Source: Sva-07 sp963715825
GTDB lineage: Bacteria > Actinomycetota > Acidimicrobiia > Acidimicrobiales > Ilumatobacteraceae
Assembly: GCA_963715825.1 (NCBI GenBank)
Contig: CAVQSI010000002.1
Span: 62,001 to 126,000 of the forward strand
Length of the DNA stretch: 64,000 bases
Direction: 5' to 3'
In this document: in pieces, positions 9,468 to 19,800 of the stretch
Layout of the letters: every line of letters begins with the position of its first letter
How positions within the stretch are numbered: position 1 is the stretch's first letter
Notes under the pieces: generated by a model
The model's database searches: none
Told to the model about the DNA's origin: nothing
What the model saw: the letters and a program-made list of their open reading frames with translations, nothing else
Made by a program: the position numbers and the translations under genes

Positions 9468-10495
9468 GCAGGTTCGCATCGAACTGGCTGGCCGCCGCCA
9501 TCGGCGGACTCGTCTTGGGCGGCGGTCTCGGCCTGGTCGTCATCGAGTCCACGACCTCCGTCGACGCTGCGCGCGAGCGGTCCGCCCAACTCGGCCCAGG
9601 CGACGCAGCGATCCTGCCGGCCGACGCGGTCATCGGGATCACTCCCCGAGTCTCGGTGTCGACGTACTCGTGCCCTGGCGAGGGTGTGGTCGGGAGCCTC
9701 CGCGGCGGCGACCGGGTCGTGGCGACCGCTGTCGACGAGTCGGGGAGCTGGGTCGCGGTTCGCAGCCCCGACGACCCCTCCGACCGGGTCTGGGTGGCCG
9801 GGGCGGCAGTGATTCCCGACGAGACCTTCGAGGCGCTGCCGGTCGGTGGCTGCCCGACTCCTCGAGTGCTCGTCGGCGGCGTGATCGACGACACCACCAA
9901 CTCGTCGACGACGACCACGACGGAGCCTGACGATCCGACCGAGCCCGGTGGGGCCCCGGCCCTGCCGCCGACCGCCACGACGCCGACGACGGCTGGTCCG
10001 ACCCAACCCAACCCTGCGCCCACGCCACCGACCCCACCACCAGCACCGACTTCACCCCCGGCACCCACTTCACCACCTCCACCGTCACCGTCACCGACGC
10101 CACCACCGCCACCACCACCGGCGCCGACGACCGCCGCACCGCCGCCGCCCGACACCACCGGGCCGTCAGTGTCGGCGAGCGCATCGCCGAACCGGATCTG
10201 GGAGACCTTTGCCGGGTTGTGCGGGGGCGAGCCGAAGACGTCGACGATCTCGGCGACCGCGTCGGATCCGTCGGGCATTGCCTCGATCACGGCCTCGTGG
10301 AGCGTGGGCAACTCGTCGCCGTCGGTGTCGCTCGCTCAAGGGTCGGCGACGTTCGGTCCCGTCGCCTACGGCGCCGTCCCAGCGGGCGGTGAGCGCGCCG
10401 TGTCGATCACGGTGCGAGCCGTCGACAGCGCAGGAAACGCAAGCCAGACCACGGTGATCGTCACCGTCGTCAGCGCCGACACCTGCTTCGGCTGA
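9464..10495 (+). CDS. Membrane-anchored extracellular protein with SH3-like domain, Pro-rich stalk and Ig-like domain
   Basis: A 343-residue protein. Residues 8-27 form a transmembrane or signal-anchor helix. Residues 60-120 look like a bacterial SH3-type fold (strands around VVATAVDESGSWVAVRSPDDPSDRVWVAG). A threonine tract (NSSTTTTTEPDD) and an extended Pro/Thr/Ala stalk fill about residues 145-225. The last 100 residues form an Ig-like domain with the closing strand AVDSAGNASQTTVIVTVVSAD, as in bacterial cell-surface Ig repeats. The stalk suits reaching through the cell wall. The gene overlaps its upstream partner by 4 bases. Binding partner unknown; a wall- or polymer-sensing role is only a guess. 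Confidence 0.75.
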   Translation: MSRFASNWLAAAIGGLVLGGGLGLVVIESTTSVDAARERSAQLGPGDAAILPADAVIGITPRVSVSTYSCPGEGVVGSLRGGDRVVATAVDESGSWVAVRSPDDPSDRVWVAGAAVIPDETFEALPVGGCPTPRVLVGGVIDDTTNSSTTTTTEPDDPTEPGGAPALPPTATTPTTAGPTQPNPAPTPPTPPPAPTSPPAPTSPPPPSPSPTPPPPPPPAPTTAAPPPPDTTGPSVSASASPNRIWETFAGLCGGEPKTSTISATASDPSGIASITASWSVGNSSPSVSLAQGSATFGPVAYGAVPAGGERAVSITVRAVDSAGNASQTTVIVTVVSADTCFG

Positions 10496-10546
10496 CGCTC
10501 GACTCGGGCACTCGCACCCGTCCGCCGGAGTTCCGCTCGGCTCGGT

Positions 10547-11224
10547 TCAGCCGCCGAGGACCGGGAGGCCCTCGGCGATCAGCTTCACACCGAAGACGAC
10601 GAACAGCGTCGTCATCACCGCCGCGTTGTGCACGATGAGCCACGCCTTCAGTTCGTCGAGTGTCGCCTTCGCTCGGTCGCCACCCAGCACGTGATAGCTC
10701 ACCGGTCCGGCGATCGTGACGCTCGCGAGCAGGACGTAGACGATCCACGCCACCACGGCGTCCGACGTCGAGGCGCCGAGCTGTGCAAGTGCTGCGCCCG
10801 CGCCGACGGAGAGCAGGAGGTTCTTCGGGTTCACCCCGGCGAGGAACAGCGCGAGCGTGAACGACTTGAACGGCGAGAACGAGTCGATGCCGGCCATCCA
10901 CTTCGGCATTGTCGCCTCCGCGCCCGGCGCGGGACGGCTGCGCCACTGACGCGCCGCGGCCACCAGGAGGAACGCACCGATCGCGATCTGTCCCCACGAG
11001 ACGGTGTCCGCCGTCGTGCTGTTGGTCGAAGCGTCGCTGGCGTCCGCGAGCGCGTAGGCGATCGCGCTCACTGCACCACTCGCCACGACCCAACCGGCCA
11101 GGAACATCGGCCCGTTCACGCTCGCGCGGGCCGAGAACAGCATCAGGATCACAGCAATGATCGGGACCGGACTGATCGCGACGGCGATCGCATACGGCAG
11201 CACCTCGGCGATGCTGTCCACCAT
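10547..11224 (-). CDS. GAP-family (Sap/LysE-like) membrane protein
   Basis: A 225-residue polytopic membrane protein with about six hydrophobic helices. The first helix pair contains AVAISPVPIIAVILMLFS and the middle has SPFKSFTLALFLAGVNPKNLLLSVGAG. The N-P-K-N motif in a late helix and the ISPVPI motif early are typical of the GAP (GPL-addressing protein, Sap) branch of the LysE superfamily, linked in mycobacteria to surface glycopeptidolipid or sulfolipid transport. The start at 11224 is supported by AAGGAG six bases upstream; an upstream frame to 11335 has no such site. It converges with the SH3-domain gene and diverges from ppk2. The substrate is unknown. Confidence 0.8.
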   Translation of the reverse strand: MVDSIAEVLPYAIAVAISPVPIIAVILMLFSARASVNGPMFLAGWVVASGAVSAIAYALADASDASTNSTTADTVSWGQIAIGAFLLVAAARQWRSRPAPGAEATMPKWMAGIDSFSPFKSFTLALFLAGVNPKNLLLSVGAGAALAQLGASTSDAVVAWIVYVLLASVTIAGPVSYHVLGGDRAKATLDELKAWLIVHNAAVMTTLFVVFGVKLIAEGLPVLGG

Positions 11225-11373
11225 CTCGATCTCCTTGCGTTCGTCGGGGTCGTCGCAGCGAGCCGGGCTCCCCGAAGGCGTCTCGACTCGTTCGTCGACG
11301 GCCGTTCTAGCGCAGTGGAGCCTGCGGACAGTCATTCGAATCGGACGATGCGCGTACGATCCGTGAGGCGGAT

Positions 11374-11390
11374 ACTCGTCAGAGACGAGT
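11374..11390. promoter_or_regulatory. Perfect short inverted repeat upstream of ppk2
   Basis: ACTCGTC-AGA-GACGAGT: two perfect 7-base arms with a 3-base spacer, about 65-80 bases upstream of the polyphosphate kinase start. It could be an operator or a leader hairpin. It lies in the 231-base divergent spacer between the GAP-family gene and ppk2, which otherwise shows only the two ribosome-binding sites. Function is inferred from position. Confidence 0.3.
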
Positions 11391-11455
11391 GGACCTCACA
11401 GCGCGCGGTCTGCGCGGACGAACGAACAGACCACCACGACCAAGGAGTGCCGATC

Positions 11456-12325
11456 ATGGGCAAGAAGAAGCGGGCCGAAAAGGCCGAGCAGCACGACTCC
11501 ACCGACGGGTTGCTGCCGGAGGCCTCCGACCGAGAGCAAGCCGAGCCTGGCGCAAAGCTCAAGCGCAAGGAGTACGAGGCCGAACTCGAGGTGTTGCAGG
11601 GCGAACTCGTCGCCATGCAGGAATGGGTCAAGGCCACCGGTGCCAAGGTCTGCATCGTGTTCGAGGGCCGCGACACCGCCGGCAAGGGCGGCACGATCAA
11701 GCGCATCACCGAACGGGTGAGCCCCCGCACGTTCCGCCTCGTTGCCCTGCCCGCACCCACCGAGCGCGAGAAGTCCCAGATGTATCTCCAGCGGTACATG
11801 AAGCACTTCCCCGCTGCCGGCGAGGTCGTGATCTTCGACCGCAGTTGGTACAACCGGGCCGGCGTCGAGCCGGTGATGGGTTTCTGCACACCGGAGCAGA
11901 CCAAGCGGTTCCTCGATCAGACCCCCGGCGTCGAGAAGGCAATGGTCGAATCGGGCATCATCTTGATCAAGTACTGGCTGGAGGTCAGCGCCGACGAGCA
12001 GACCCGTCGACTGAAGGGCCGCATCGACGACCCGCGCAAGATCTGGAAGCTGTCGGACATGGACCTCAAGTCCTACAGCCGCTGGTACGACTACTCGCGG
12101 GCCCGCGATGCCATGCTCGCCGCCACCGACACGTCGTGGGCGCCGTGGTTCATCGCACACACCGACGACAAGAAGCGCGGCCGTCTCAACATCATCTCGC
12201 ACCTGCTCTCGCAGGTGCCGTACGAGAAGGTCGACCGGCCCGAGGTCAAGCTGCCACGACGCCAAGCCGCCCGCGGTTACGTCGAGCCCGACCTGCCACT
12301 TCGCCACATCCCCGAGCCCTACTGA
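11456..12325 (+). CDS. ppk2: Polyphosphate kinase 2 (PPK2)
   Basis: A 289-residue PPK2 enzyme transferring phosphate between inorganic polyphosphate and nucleotides, cytoplasmic. Walker A is at residues 70-78 (EGRDTAGKG), extended by GTIKRITERVSPRTFR. The Walker B/catalytic block FDRSWYNRAGVE starts at 127, and lid residues lie around SDEQTRRLKGRIDDP. The length fits one-domain class I-type enzymes. The start at 11456 has AAGGAG upstream (11442-11447); the frame is open far upstream only as an antisense shadow of the GAP-family gene. It is followed after 17 bases by the P-type ATPase and then SulP, suggesting an operon joining polyphosphate energy storage to ion transport. Donor/acceptor preference (GDP or ADP) cannot be decided. 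Confidence 0.95.
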   Translation: MGKKKRAEKAEQHDSTDGLLPEASDREQAEPGAKLKRKEYEAELEVLQGELVAMQEWVKATGAKVCIVFEGRDTAGKGGTIKRITERVSPRTFRLVALPAPTEREKSQMYLQRYMKHFPAAGEVVIFDRSWYNRAGVEPVMGFCTPEQTKRFLDQTPGVEKAMVESGIILIKYWLEVSADEQTRRLKGRIDDPRKIWKLSDMDLKSYSRWYDYSRARDAMLAATDTSWAPWFIAHTDDKKRGRLNIISHLLSQVPYEKVDRPEVKLPRRQAARGYVEPDLPLRHIPEPY

Positions 12326-12342
12326 AGAGCGCCGAGATCACC

Positions 12343-15123
12343 ATGACCATGACCGAAGAACCAACCCAGCAACCCGCCCCCGACAGCACCCAGTGGTACT
12401 CGCTGTCGGTCGACGACACCGTCTCCCGACTCGGCGTCGATGCGTCATCCGGGCTCAGCGCAGCCGAGGTCACGAACCGCTTGGCGAAGTACGGCAAGAA
12501 CGAGGTGGCGACCGAACCGCCACCGACCACGTGGCAGATCGCCAAGGCGCAGATCGCCAACCCGATGAACATCATGCTGCTGATCGTCAGTATCGCCAGC
12601 TTCACGATCGACCAGATCGCGACCGGAGCGATCGTGATGGCGCTCGTGCTGTTCAACGTGATCATGGGCACCAACCAGGAGCGCAAGGCGATGGCGAGCG
12701 TCGATGCGCTCGCCCAGCTGCAGGTCCCGACCGCCCGGGTGCGCCGCGATGGCACCATCGAGGAGGTCGACGCCGTCGGGCTCGTGCCGGGAGACATCCT
12801 GCTGGTCGAAGCAGGCGACCTCGTCCCCGCCGACGCCCGGATCATCTCCTCGGCGTCGCTCGAGGTGCAAGAGGCCTCGCTCACCGGCGAGTCCGCACCG
12901 ATCGCCAAGGACAGCACCACGCTCGGTGACGAGGAGCAGCCGCTCGGCGACCGCACCAACCTGGTGTTCCAGAACACGCAGGTCACCCGCGGTTCTGCCG
13001 AACTGGTCGTGGTCGCGACCGGCCAGTCGACCCAGATGGGCCAGATCGCCAACATGGTCACGGCGACCAAGCGGTCGAAGTCGCCGCTGCAGAAGGAACT
13101 CGACGACCTGACCAAGGTCTTCGGATTCCTCGCCTGGGGCGCGGTGGCGATCATCGCGATCGTGGGCATCGCACGCGACCAGGAACAGGAGACCCTGATC
13201 CTGCTCTGTGTGTCGACCGCGATCTCCGCGATCCCGACCGGTCTGCCAACGTTCGTGCAGCTGATGCTCTCGTCCGGGGCACAGCGGCTCGCCGAATCGA
13301 AGGCGGTCGTCAAGTCACTCAACGACGTCGAGACGCTCGGCGGCACGACCGTGATCAACAGCGACAAGACCGGCACGCTGACGATGAACGCGATGACGTC
13401 GGTGACCATGATGACCGGCGGCTCGTGGTACAAGATCGAGGGCAGCGGCTACGCCACGTCCGGTGCCATCCTCGGCCCCGCCGGCGCTCCCACACCCGAC
13501 TTCACCGGCCTTGCGCTCGGCCTGGCCCTGTGCAGCGATGCCACGGTCGCCGCGGACGAGTCGATCATCGGTGACCCGACCGAGGCCGCGCTCGTCGTCC
13601 TCGCCGCGAAGATCGGCGTCGATGCCGAAGAGACGCGTCGCTCGTTGCCGCGCGTCGCGCTGGTGCCGTTCGACTCCGAGTACAAGTTCATGGCCACGTT
13701 CCACGACCGGCCGGACCACATGAACCTGAACCTGGTTCCCGACCCGCACTTCATGACCGTGAAGGGCGCACCCGACGTCGTGATCAACAAGTGCTCGCAG
13801 GCGCTGTGGCGCGGCGAGATCGTCCCGATGGACCAGGTCCGCCAGGAACTCCTCGACGCCAACCAGCAGCTCTCCGAGAAGGGCCTGCGCGTGCTCGCGT
13901 TCGCCGCGCGCTCACTGCCCGACGACACGATGCGCTCGGCGACGGAAGATCCGATGGGCGAGGTGCACGACCTCGTGATGATCTCGCTCGTCGGCATCAT
14001 CGATCCGCTCCGACCGTCCGCCGTCGAGGCGGTCCGTGTCGCGCACGGCGCGGGCATCGACGTCCGCATGATCACCGGCGACCACACGGTCACCGCCCGG
14101 GCGATCGCCGACCAGCTGGGCCTCGGGCCCGGCGTGATCACCGGCGCCGACCTCCAGAAGCTCAGCGACGACGAGGTGAAGGCGCAACTGCCACAGCTGC
14201 ACGTGTTCGGCCGGGTCGCCCCCGAGGACAAGGTGCGCCTCGCCCGTCTGATGCAGGAAACGGGCCAGGTCGTCGCCATGACCGGTGACGCTGTCAACGA
14301 CGCCGCCGCACTCAAGCAGGCCGACGTCGGCGTCGCCATGGGCAGCGGCTCGGAGGTCACGAAACAGGCCGGCAAGCTGATCCTGACCGACGACAACTTC
14401 GGCACCCTCGTGCATGCCGTCGATCTCGGCCGCGACATCTACCGACGGATCTCGTCGTACGTCAAACTGCAGCTGACGATCCTGTCCTCGGTGTTGCAGT
14501 TGATGCTGATCGCCACGATCCTCAACGTCAACGACGGCGTCGCGCTCTTCCCGATGCAGTTGCTGTTCGCAAAGTTCTTCGTGGTCGCCACCGTCGTGGT
14601 CGGATTCATCGTCGACGTCCCCGACCCGGGTGTGATGAACCGTCCGCCACGGGTCCCCGGTTCGAAGATCGCCACCGGCGCCCAGACCATCCGTTGGGTC
14701 ATCAGCGGCTTCATCATCGCCGGTTCGGCGCTCGCACTGCTCTCGTGGGGTCCCGGCGAGCCGAGCACCACCGACCCGTCGACGTCGATGACGATGGCCT
14801 TCGCCGTCGTCGCTCTGAGCGCCGTGAACATGGGCTTCGTCATGCGTCGTGAACGGCAGGTGCCGTGGTCGTCGCCGCTGTTCCCGTACATGGGCTGGAT
14901 CATGCTCGGATGGGGGCTGACCCTGGCCGCCGTCGAGACCCGGTTCCTCCAGCGGGTACTCGACACGGTCTCGCTGACCGGCGCCCAGTGGGCGCTCGTG
15001 ATCGGACTCTCGCTCGTCTCCCCGCTGTTCGTGGCGATCGACAAGATCCTCCAGATGCGCCGCCTCGACCGCGAACAGCGGGAGCGCCCGTTCGTCGGCC
15101 TCGCCGTCAACCCGGGTGACTGA
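12343..15123 (+). CDS. P-type cation-transporting ATPase (P2/P3-like, HAD superfamily)
   Basis: A 926-residue cation pump. An N-terminal cation-ATPase domain (about residues 15-85) includes SGLSAAEVTNRLAKYGKNEV. The actuator TGES motif is at 181-184. M4 carries IPTGLPTFVQ, where Ca2+ pumps have PEGLP. The phosphorylation site SDKTGTLT has Asp341. The nucleotide domain contains KGAPDVV and the hinge is MTGDAVNDAAALKQADVGVAMG. About six C-terminal helices follow. Together these mark an active type II/III P-ATPase. The M4 proline-threonine-glycine motif leaves the ion open (Ca2+, Mn2+, H+ or Na+/K+). Start: ATG 12343, with a second ATG at 12349. It overlaps the SulP gene by 8 bases and follows ppk2 by 17, so co-transcription is likely. 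Confidence 0.92.
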   Translation: MTMTEEPTQQPAPDSTQWYSLSVDDTVSRLGVDASSGLSAAEVTNRLAKYGKNEVATEPPPTTWQIAKAQIANPMNIMLLIVSIASFTIDQIATGAIVMALVLFNVIMGTNQERKAMASVDALAQLQVPTARVRRDGTIEEVDAVGLVPGDILLVEAGDLVPADARIISSASLEVQEASLTGESAPIAKDSTTLGDEEQPLGDRTNLVFQNTQVTRGSAELVVVATGQSTQMGQIANMVTATKRSKSPLQKELDDLTKVFGFLAWGAVAIIAIVGIARDQEQETLILLCVSTAISAIPTGLPTFVQLMLSSGAQRLAESKAVVKSLNDVETLGGTTVINSDKTGTLTMNAMTSVTMMTGGSWYKIEGSGYATSGAILGPAGAPTPDFTGLALGLALCSDATVAADESIIGDPTEAALVVLAAKIGVDAEETRRSLPRVALVPFDSEYKFMATFHDRPDHMNLNLVPDPHFMTVKGAPDVVINKCSQALWRGEIVPMDQVRQELLDANQQLSEKGLRVLAFAARSLPDDTMRSATEDPMGEVHDLVMISLVGIIDPLRPSAVEAVRVAHGAGIDVRMITGDHTVTARAIADQLGLGPGVITGADLQKLSDDEVKAQLPQLHVFGRVAPEDKVRLARLMQETGQVVAMTGDAVNDAAALKQADVGVAMGSGSEVTKQAGKLILTDDNFGTLVHAVDLGRDIYRRISSYVKLQLTILSSVLQLMLIATILNVNDGVALFPMQLLFAKFFVVATVVVGFIVDVPDPGVMNRPPRVPGSKIATGAQTIRWVISGFIIAGSALALLSWGPGEPSTTDPSTSMTMAFAVVALSAVNMGFVMRRERQVPWSSPLFPYMGWIMLGWGLTLAAVETRFLQRVLDTVSLTGAQWALVIGLSLVSPLFVAIDKILQMRRLDREQRERPFVGLAVNPGD

Positions 15124-16822
15124 CCAGGCTCCCGCAGCAACCGGGTGGCGGGGACTCGTCCCCGGCATCACGGCGGTTCGCACCTACGAACGATCGTGGC
15201 TGCGGTTCGACCTGGTCGCCGGCGTGGTCCTCGCGGCGATGCTCGTCCCGCAGGGGATGGCCTATGCCGAATTGGCCGGGCTGCCTCCCGTCACCGGGCT
15301 GTACACCACCATTGCATGCCTGGTCGGCTACGCCCTGATGGGGCCCTCACGTGTGCTCGTTCTCGGTCCCGACTCGGCGGTCTCACCGCTGATCTTCGCT
15401 GCCATCGTGCCGCTCGTCGTCGTGGCGGACGACCCCGAAACTGCCATTGCGCTCGCCGGGATGATGGCCGTGATGGTCGGCCTGATCCTGATCGGGCTGG
15501 GTGCCGGAAAGCTCGGGTTCGTCGCCGACCTGCTCTCGAAGGAGGTTCAGGTCGGCTACATGAACGGCCTGGCCATCACGATCCTCGTCGGCCAACTCCC
15601 GAAGCTCGCAGGGTTCTCGACCGATGCCGACGGGTTCGTCGCCGAGATCGAGGCGTTCATCGACGGCTTCTCCGGACGCAACCAGACGACCCTGTGGTTG
15701 GGACTGGCGACGCTGGGCGTGCTCCTCCTGCTCCCCCGATTCACCAAGACCATTCCCGCCGTGCTCGTCGCCGTGATCGGCGCGACGGCGGTCACCGGGA
15801 TCTTCGACCTCGACATTGCCACCGTCGGCACCCTGCCCGAGGGACTGCCCCGCCCGTCGCTGCCGTGGACCTCGGTGAGCGACGTCGCCCCGATGCTCAT
15901 CGCTGCGGTCGGCATCACGCTCGTGTCGCTCACCGACACGATCGCCACGTCGACGGCCTTCGCGGCCCGGCGCGGCGAGGAGGTCAAGCCCGACCAGGAG
16001 ATGATCGGGATCGGTTCGGCCAACATCGCTGCCGGGTTGTTCCAGGGGTTCGCTGTCTCGACCAGCAGCTCACGCACCGCGGTGGCCGACCAGACCGGCG
16101 CGAAGAGCCAGTTCACCGGTGTCGTCGGTGCTGGCATCGTCGCCCTGCTGTTGCTGTTCTTCAACGGGCTGCTCAAGAACCTCCCGCAGACCGCGCTCGC
16201 CGCCGTCGTCATCGCGGCCGCGATCTCGCTCGTCGACATCGGGACGCTGCGCCGCTACCTCAAGGTCCGCCGGAGCTCGTTGCTCCTCTCGCTGGTGGCA
16301 ACCGGCGGCGTCGTCTTCTTCGGTGTCCTGCAGGGCATCCTGATCGCAGTCGTACTGTCGATCCTGCTGTTCTTCAGACGCAACTGGTGGCCCCACGGGG
16401 AAGTGCTCGGACGGATCGACGGCGAAGCGGGCTGGCACAGCAAGCACAACGGCCTCCCGACGGAGGAACTCCCCGGCGTCCTCGTGTTCCGGTGGGAGGC
16501 GCCCCTGTTCTTCGCGAACGCCGGCATGTTCCGTGACCAGGTCCGCGCGCTCGTGCGCGACAAGAGCCCACGCTGGGTGATCCTGCAGTGCGAGGCGATC
16601 ACCGACATCGACGTGACGGCGGCCGACGTGCTCGAACAGCTCGACCTCGAGCTCAACGCACAGGGCGTCAACATCGCGTTCGTCGAACTGCGCAGCCGGC
16701 TGAAGGACCTCGTCTACGACTACGGGCTGTTCGGCACGCTCGACGCCGAGCACTTCTACGGGTCGATCGAAGCGGCCCTCGCCGACATCGAACGCCAATC
16801 GGCGGGCGGCAGCGACGGCTGA
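15116..16822 (+). CDS. SulP family inorganic anion transporter with C-terminal STAS domain
   Basis: A 568-residue SLC26/SulP transporter. The N-terminal half of the membrane domain has the family signature VPQGMAYAELAGLPPVTGLYTT (about residues 45-66). About 10-14 hydrophobic segments follow to residue 420, including the conserved STSSSRTAVADQTGAKSQ stretch. A STAS domain occupies about residues 440-555 (LVFRWEAPLFFANAGMFRD, then the VILQCEAITDIDVTAADVL core). Likely substrates are sulfate, bicarbonate or other anions. The GTG start at 15116 overlaps the ATPase stop, so translation is coupled. Bicarbonate uptake would be of interest given the soluble-cyclase-like protein at 33.9 kb, but nothing here links them directly. 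Confidence 0.93.
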   Translation: MTDQAPAATGWRGLVPGITAVRTYERSWLRFDLVAGVVLAAMLVPQGMAYAELAGLPPVTGLYTTIACLVGYALMGPSRVLVLGPDSAVSPLIFAAIVPLVVVADDPETAIALAGMMAVMVGLILIGLGAGKLGFVADLLSKEVQVGYMNGLAITILVGQLPKLAGFSTDADGFVAEIEAFIDGFSGRNQTTLWLGLATLGVLLLLPRFTKTIPAVLVAVIGATAVTGIFDLDIATVGTLPEGLPRPSLPWTSVSDVAPMLIAAVGITLVSLTDTIATSTAFAARRGEEVKPDQEMIGIGSANIAAGLFQGFAVSTSSSRTAVADQTGAKSQFTGVVGAGIVALLLLFFNGLLKNLPQTALAAVVIAAAISLVDIGTLRRYLKVRRSSLLLSLVATGGVVFFGVLQGILIAVVLSILLFFRRNWWPHGEVLGRIDGEAGWHSKHNGLPTEELPGVLVFRWEAPLFFANAGMFRDQVRALVRDKSPRWVILQCEAITDIDVTAADVLEQLDLELNAQGVNIAFVELRSRLKDLVYDYGLFGTLDAEHFYGSIEAALADIERQSAGGSDG

Positions 16823-16830
16823 GGCGCCAC

Positions 16831-16870
16831 CGATGAGCGAACCGACCGCATACGGCGGTTCTGCTCATCG
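16831..16870. terminator. Bidirectional hairpin between SulP and the SARP-type regulator (copy 1 of a repeated palindrome)
   Basis: CGATGAGCGAACCG (16831-16844) pairs with CGGTTCTGCTCATCG (16856-16870) with one bulged T. The right arm overlaps the stop codon of the minus-strand regulator (16865-16867). The position between converging genes fits a terminator. A closely similar palindrome, sharing arm and loop bases (including ATACG), occurs at 30071-30114 in a divergent spacer, so this may also be a dispersed repeat. Confidence 0.65.
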
Positions 16871-19800
16871 CTGGGAGTCTCGGGCCTGGTCCGCCGCAGC
16901 TCGGCGGCGATGTCGGCGGATCAGCATCGACATCTCGGGCCCGGGGCGGGCGTCCACCTCATCCAACGTCCGCAGGCAACGGTCGATCGCCTCGGCCGCT
17001 TCCACGAGCTCACCGCGGCTCAGATGGACACCGACGATCACGCAGTACGGGCCTTCGTCGTACTCGTCGAGTTCGATCGCTCGCTGCGCCGCCTGGACTG
17101 CGAGGTCGAGGTCGCCGGTGGCGAAGTGGTGCTCGGCGATCCGACTCGCTGCGTCGACGACCGACTGGTGCAGCGCCACGACGTCGCCGACGAACCGGGC
17201 ATCGTCACGGAGCGACTCGTACACCGGCTGGTGATACAGCTCGATTGCGGCGCCGAGCGCCTCGATGGCTGCGTCGGGATGGCGCGCCCGCGCGAGCGAG
17301 GTTGCACGACGCAGTCGACGCTCGATCAGCCAGACGTCGGCATCGAGGAACTCGCTGCGGTGCAGCCAGATGCGGTCGTCGCGTTGGCGGAGGTGGAAGT
17401 GGGCCTCGCCAGGGTCACGATCGGGCTGCAACTCGCGACGCAGATGCGACAGCGCCACCCGGAGGCTCGTGCGGCCGGCCTGCACATCGACGTCCGGCCA
17501 CAACGCCGACACGATCGACTCACGTGTCTGCTCGCCGCGCAGCACCAGCAGTTCGAGAAGCTGGCGGACGCGCCCTCGGGAGATCGCGACCTCTGTGTCG
17601 CCATGGCGGATCACCGTTCCGCCGCACACCTGAATGCGCACGGGGGCGGCAGGCGGGGCCGGTACGACGCTGCGGAGCTGATCGGCGGCGACGGTCAGCG
17701 CGCTCTCGCTCGCGGCCACGAGTCGCAGCCGGTCGCGCACGGAGACGCCGGCGACATCCGCGAGGTATGCGCCGAGTTCTTCGCCTCGCGGGTCGCCCGC
17801 GTCGACGAGGCGAACGGCCAACTCGACCGACCACGGAAGCGGGAACCAGGCCAACACTTCGGGTGGCGTCGGCAGGTCACCGACCGGTCGGCCCGGATGG
17901 CGACGGGCGTCGCACAGGGCACGGGCGAGGGCGACCATGCGTCGGTGGAGCGGTCCGAGTTCGGCGTCGCTCTCGAGCCACTCCCGCAACACCGGTGACA
18001 ACATGTAGGCGTACGGGGCGAAGCGAAGCGACTCTCCCCGTACCAGTGGTTCGTCGGCGCCCAGCTCGGTGATCTGCTCGCGGAAGACCTCGACGGCGTG
18101 CTCCTCGCCCTGTTCGAGCAGCGCGGCTGCCGCGGCGATCACTGCCACGAACGCCTGCTCACGTTTGCGTTCCCAGGCGATGGATCGAAGCCGGCCGACA
18201 TCGGGCACGATGCCGAGGCTCGCTCCCATCATTGCGACGTGGGCGGCCGACGTGAACTCGTTGCGCCGGTTGCCCGACGGTCGCGCCGACGCCACTCCCG
18301 CCTTCAAGGCGGTGTCCGGATCGCCGGCCATCCAGCGGGTCCCCATCGCGTGACCCTTCACGGTGGGGTGGCTCGAACGTGCCTCGAGCCGCTGAACGTA
18401 CGACTCCATCAGTTGGCGATCGCCGAGGCGGAGCACGAGCGTCGACATGTGACGCAAGTGGAGGTCATCGGGTTCGGCGATCTGGCGATACAACTCGATG
18501 GCTCGACGACTGTCGCCGCGCAGATCCGCCGACGAGGCCCGGCCCGCGAGGATCTCGTCGCGCATTCGCTGGCCACCGCGCTCGACGATGTCGCGTCCCC
18601 ACTCGTCGAGCCCCTCGCGTAGGTCGGGCCGGTCGAGCAACCAACTTCTCGTGCCGAGTTCTCTCACCACGGCCGTCTCACCATCGATGTCGCCCCGCTC
18701 TCGGAACGCTGCCCCGGCCGCCCGCACGTCGTCGAGTCCCCGATCGGGATGACCCGCCAACCGCTCGGTCACCCCGCGGAGGAACAGGTACTCGGGCGTG
18801 TCCCGCTCGTCGGGCGGGAACGCGTCCATCCAGGCCGTTGTCGTGGCAACCGACCAGCGCGTGTCTCCTTCACCGAGCATGGCCATCATCGCGGTGCGCG
18901 CCGAGCCCCACCGGTGACCCCGGAGCGCCACGTCGACCGCTCCCATCGCATCCCCCACGAGCAGCAGTTGGCGCGCCACCGCGTCGCTCAGGGCTGCGTG
19001 CTCGTCAGCTCCGACCAACTCGACGGCGAGGTCGCCCCAGAGGTCATGAGCACCGATCGTTCCGTCGCCGTAGTCGACGAGCAACGGAACTCGGCGGAGC
19101 AGGTCGGCGACGTTGGTAGCGATGCCACACGCGCCGAGCATCTCGTCGTCGACCGTTCCGGCAACACGCGCCAGCACGATCGCCGAGCGATCGGTGGGTG
19201 ACAGCTCACCGACGAACTCTTCGAGGAGGTAGCCCCCGGCCTGCTCGGCTCCGACCATGGCGGTGAGCCGGGTGACCGCGGGCCACCCGCCGCCGGATGC
19301 AAGCGATGTCGGCGCGACCCCGTGATGGTGGGCGAACGTTGCGAGCTCGTCGGCGTCGAACGCCAGGTGGTCCGGACCGATCTCGAGCAGATCGTCCGAG
19401 GCGCGCAGCCGTGCGAGCGGAACGTCGGGGATGCCCCTCCCGGCGAGGACGAGGTGCGCGTTGAACGGCAGACCCCGCACGAGTTCGTCGAGGACGTCGA
19501 GCGACCCCGCCACCGACTCGAGATGGTGCACGTCATCGAGGATCAGACACACGTCCACCGGTGAGCGACGAGCCAACGCAGCCAGGAGATCGCCCGCCAG
19601 CGGAGCGCCGTCGTTGCCCGTGGAAGCATCCAGCGCAGTGATCGCGGCCGCCACCAGGCTGCGGCCGCCTTCGAACCAGGGATGGCACCGGACGTAGACA
19701 TCGATCCCGCTGGGGTCGAGGTCGTTGTCGCGGATCGCTTGCGCCAATGCGGTCGTCTTGCCGTAGCCGCCGGGTGCGGCCATGACCACGACGCGTCGCG

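Noticed and set aside
10628..11455. Long N-terminal extension of polyphosphate kinase 2
   Set aside because: The extension overlaps the GAP-family gene in antisense and lacks family sequence; ATG 11456 has AAGGAG and gives the normal PPK2 length.
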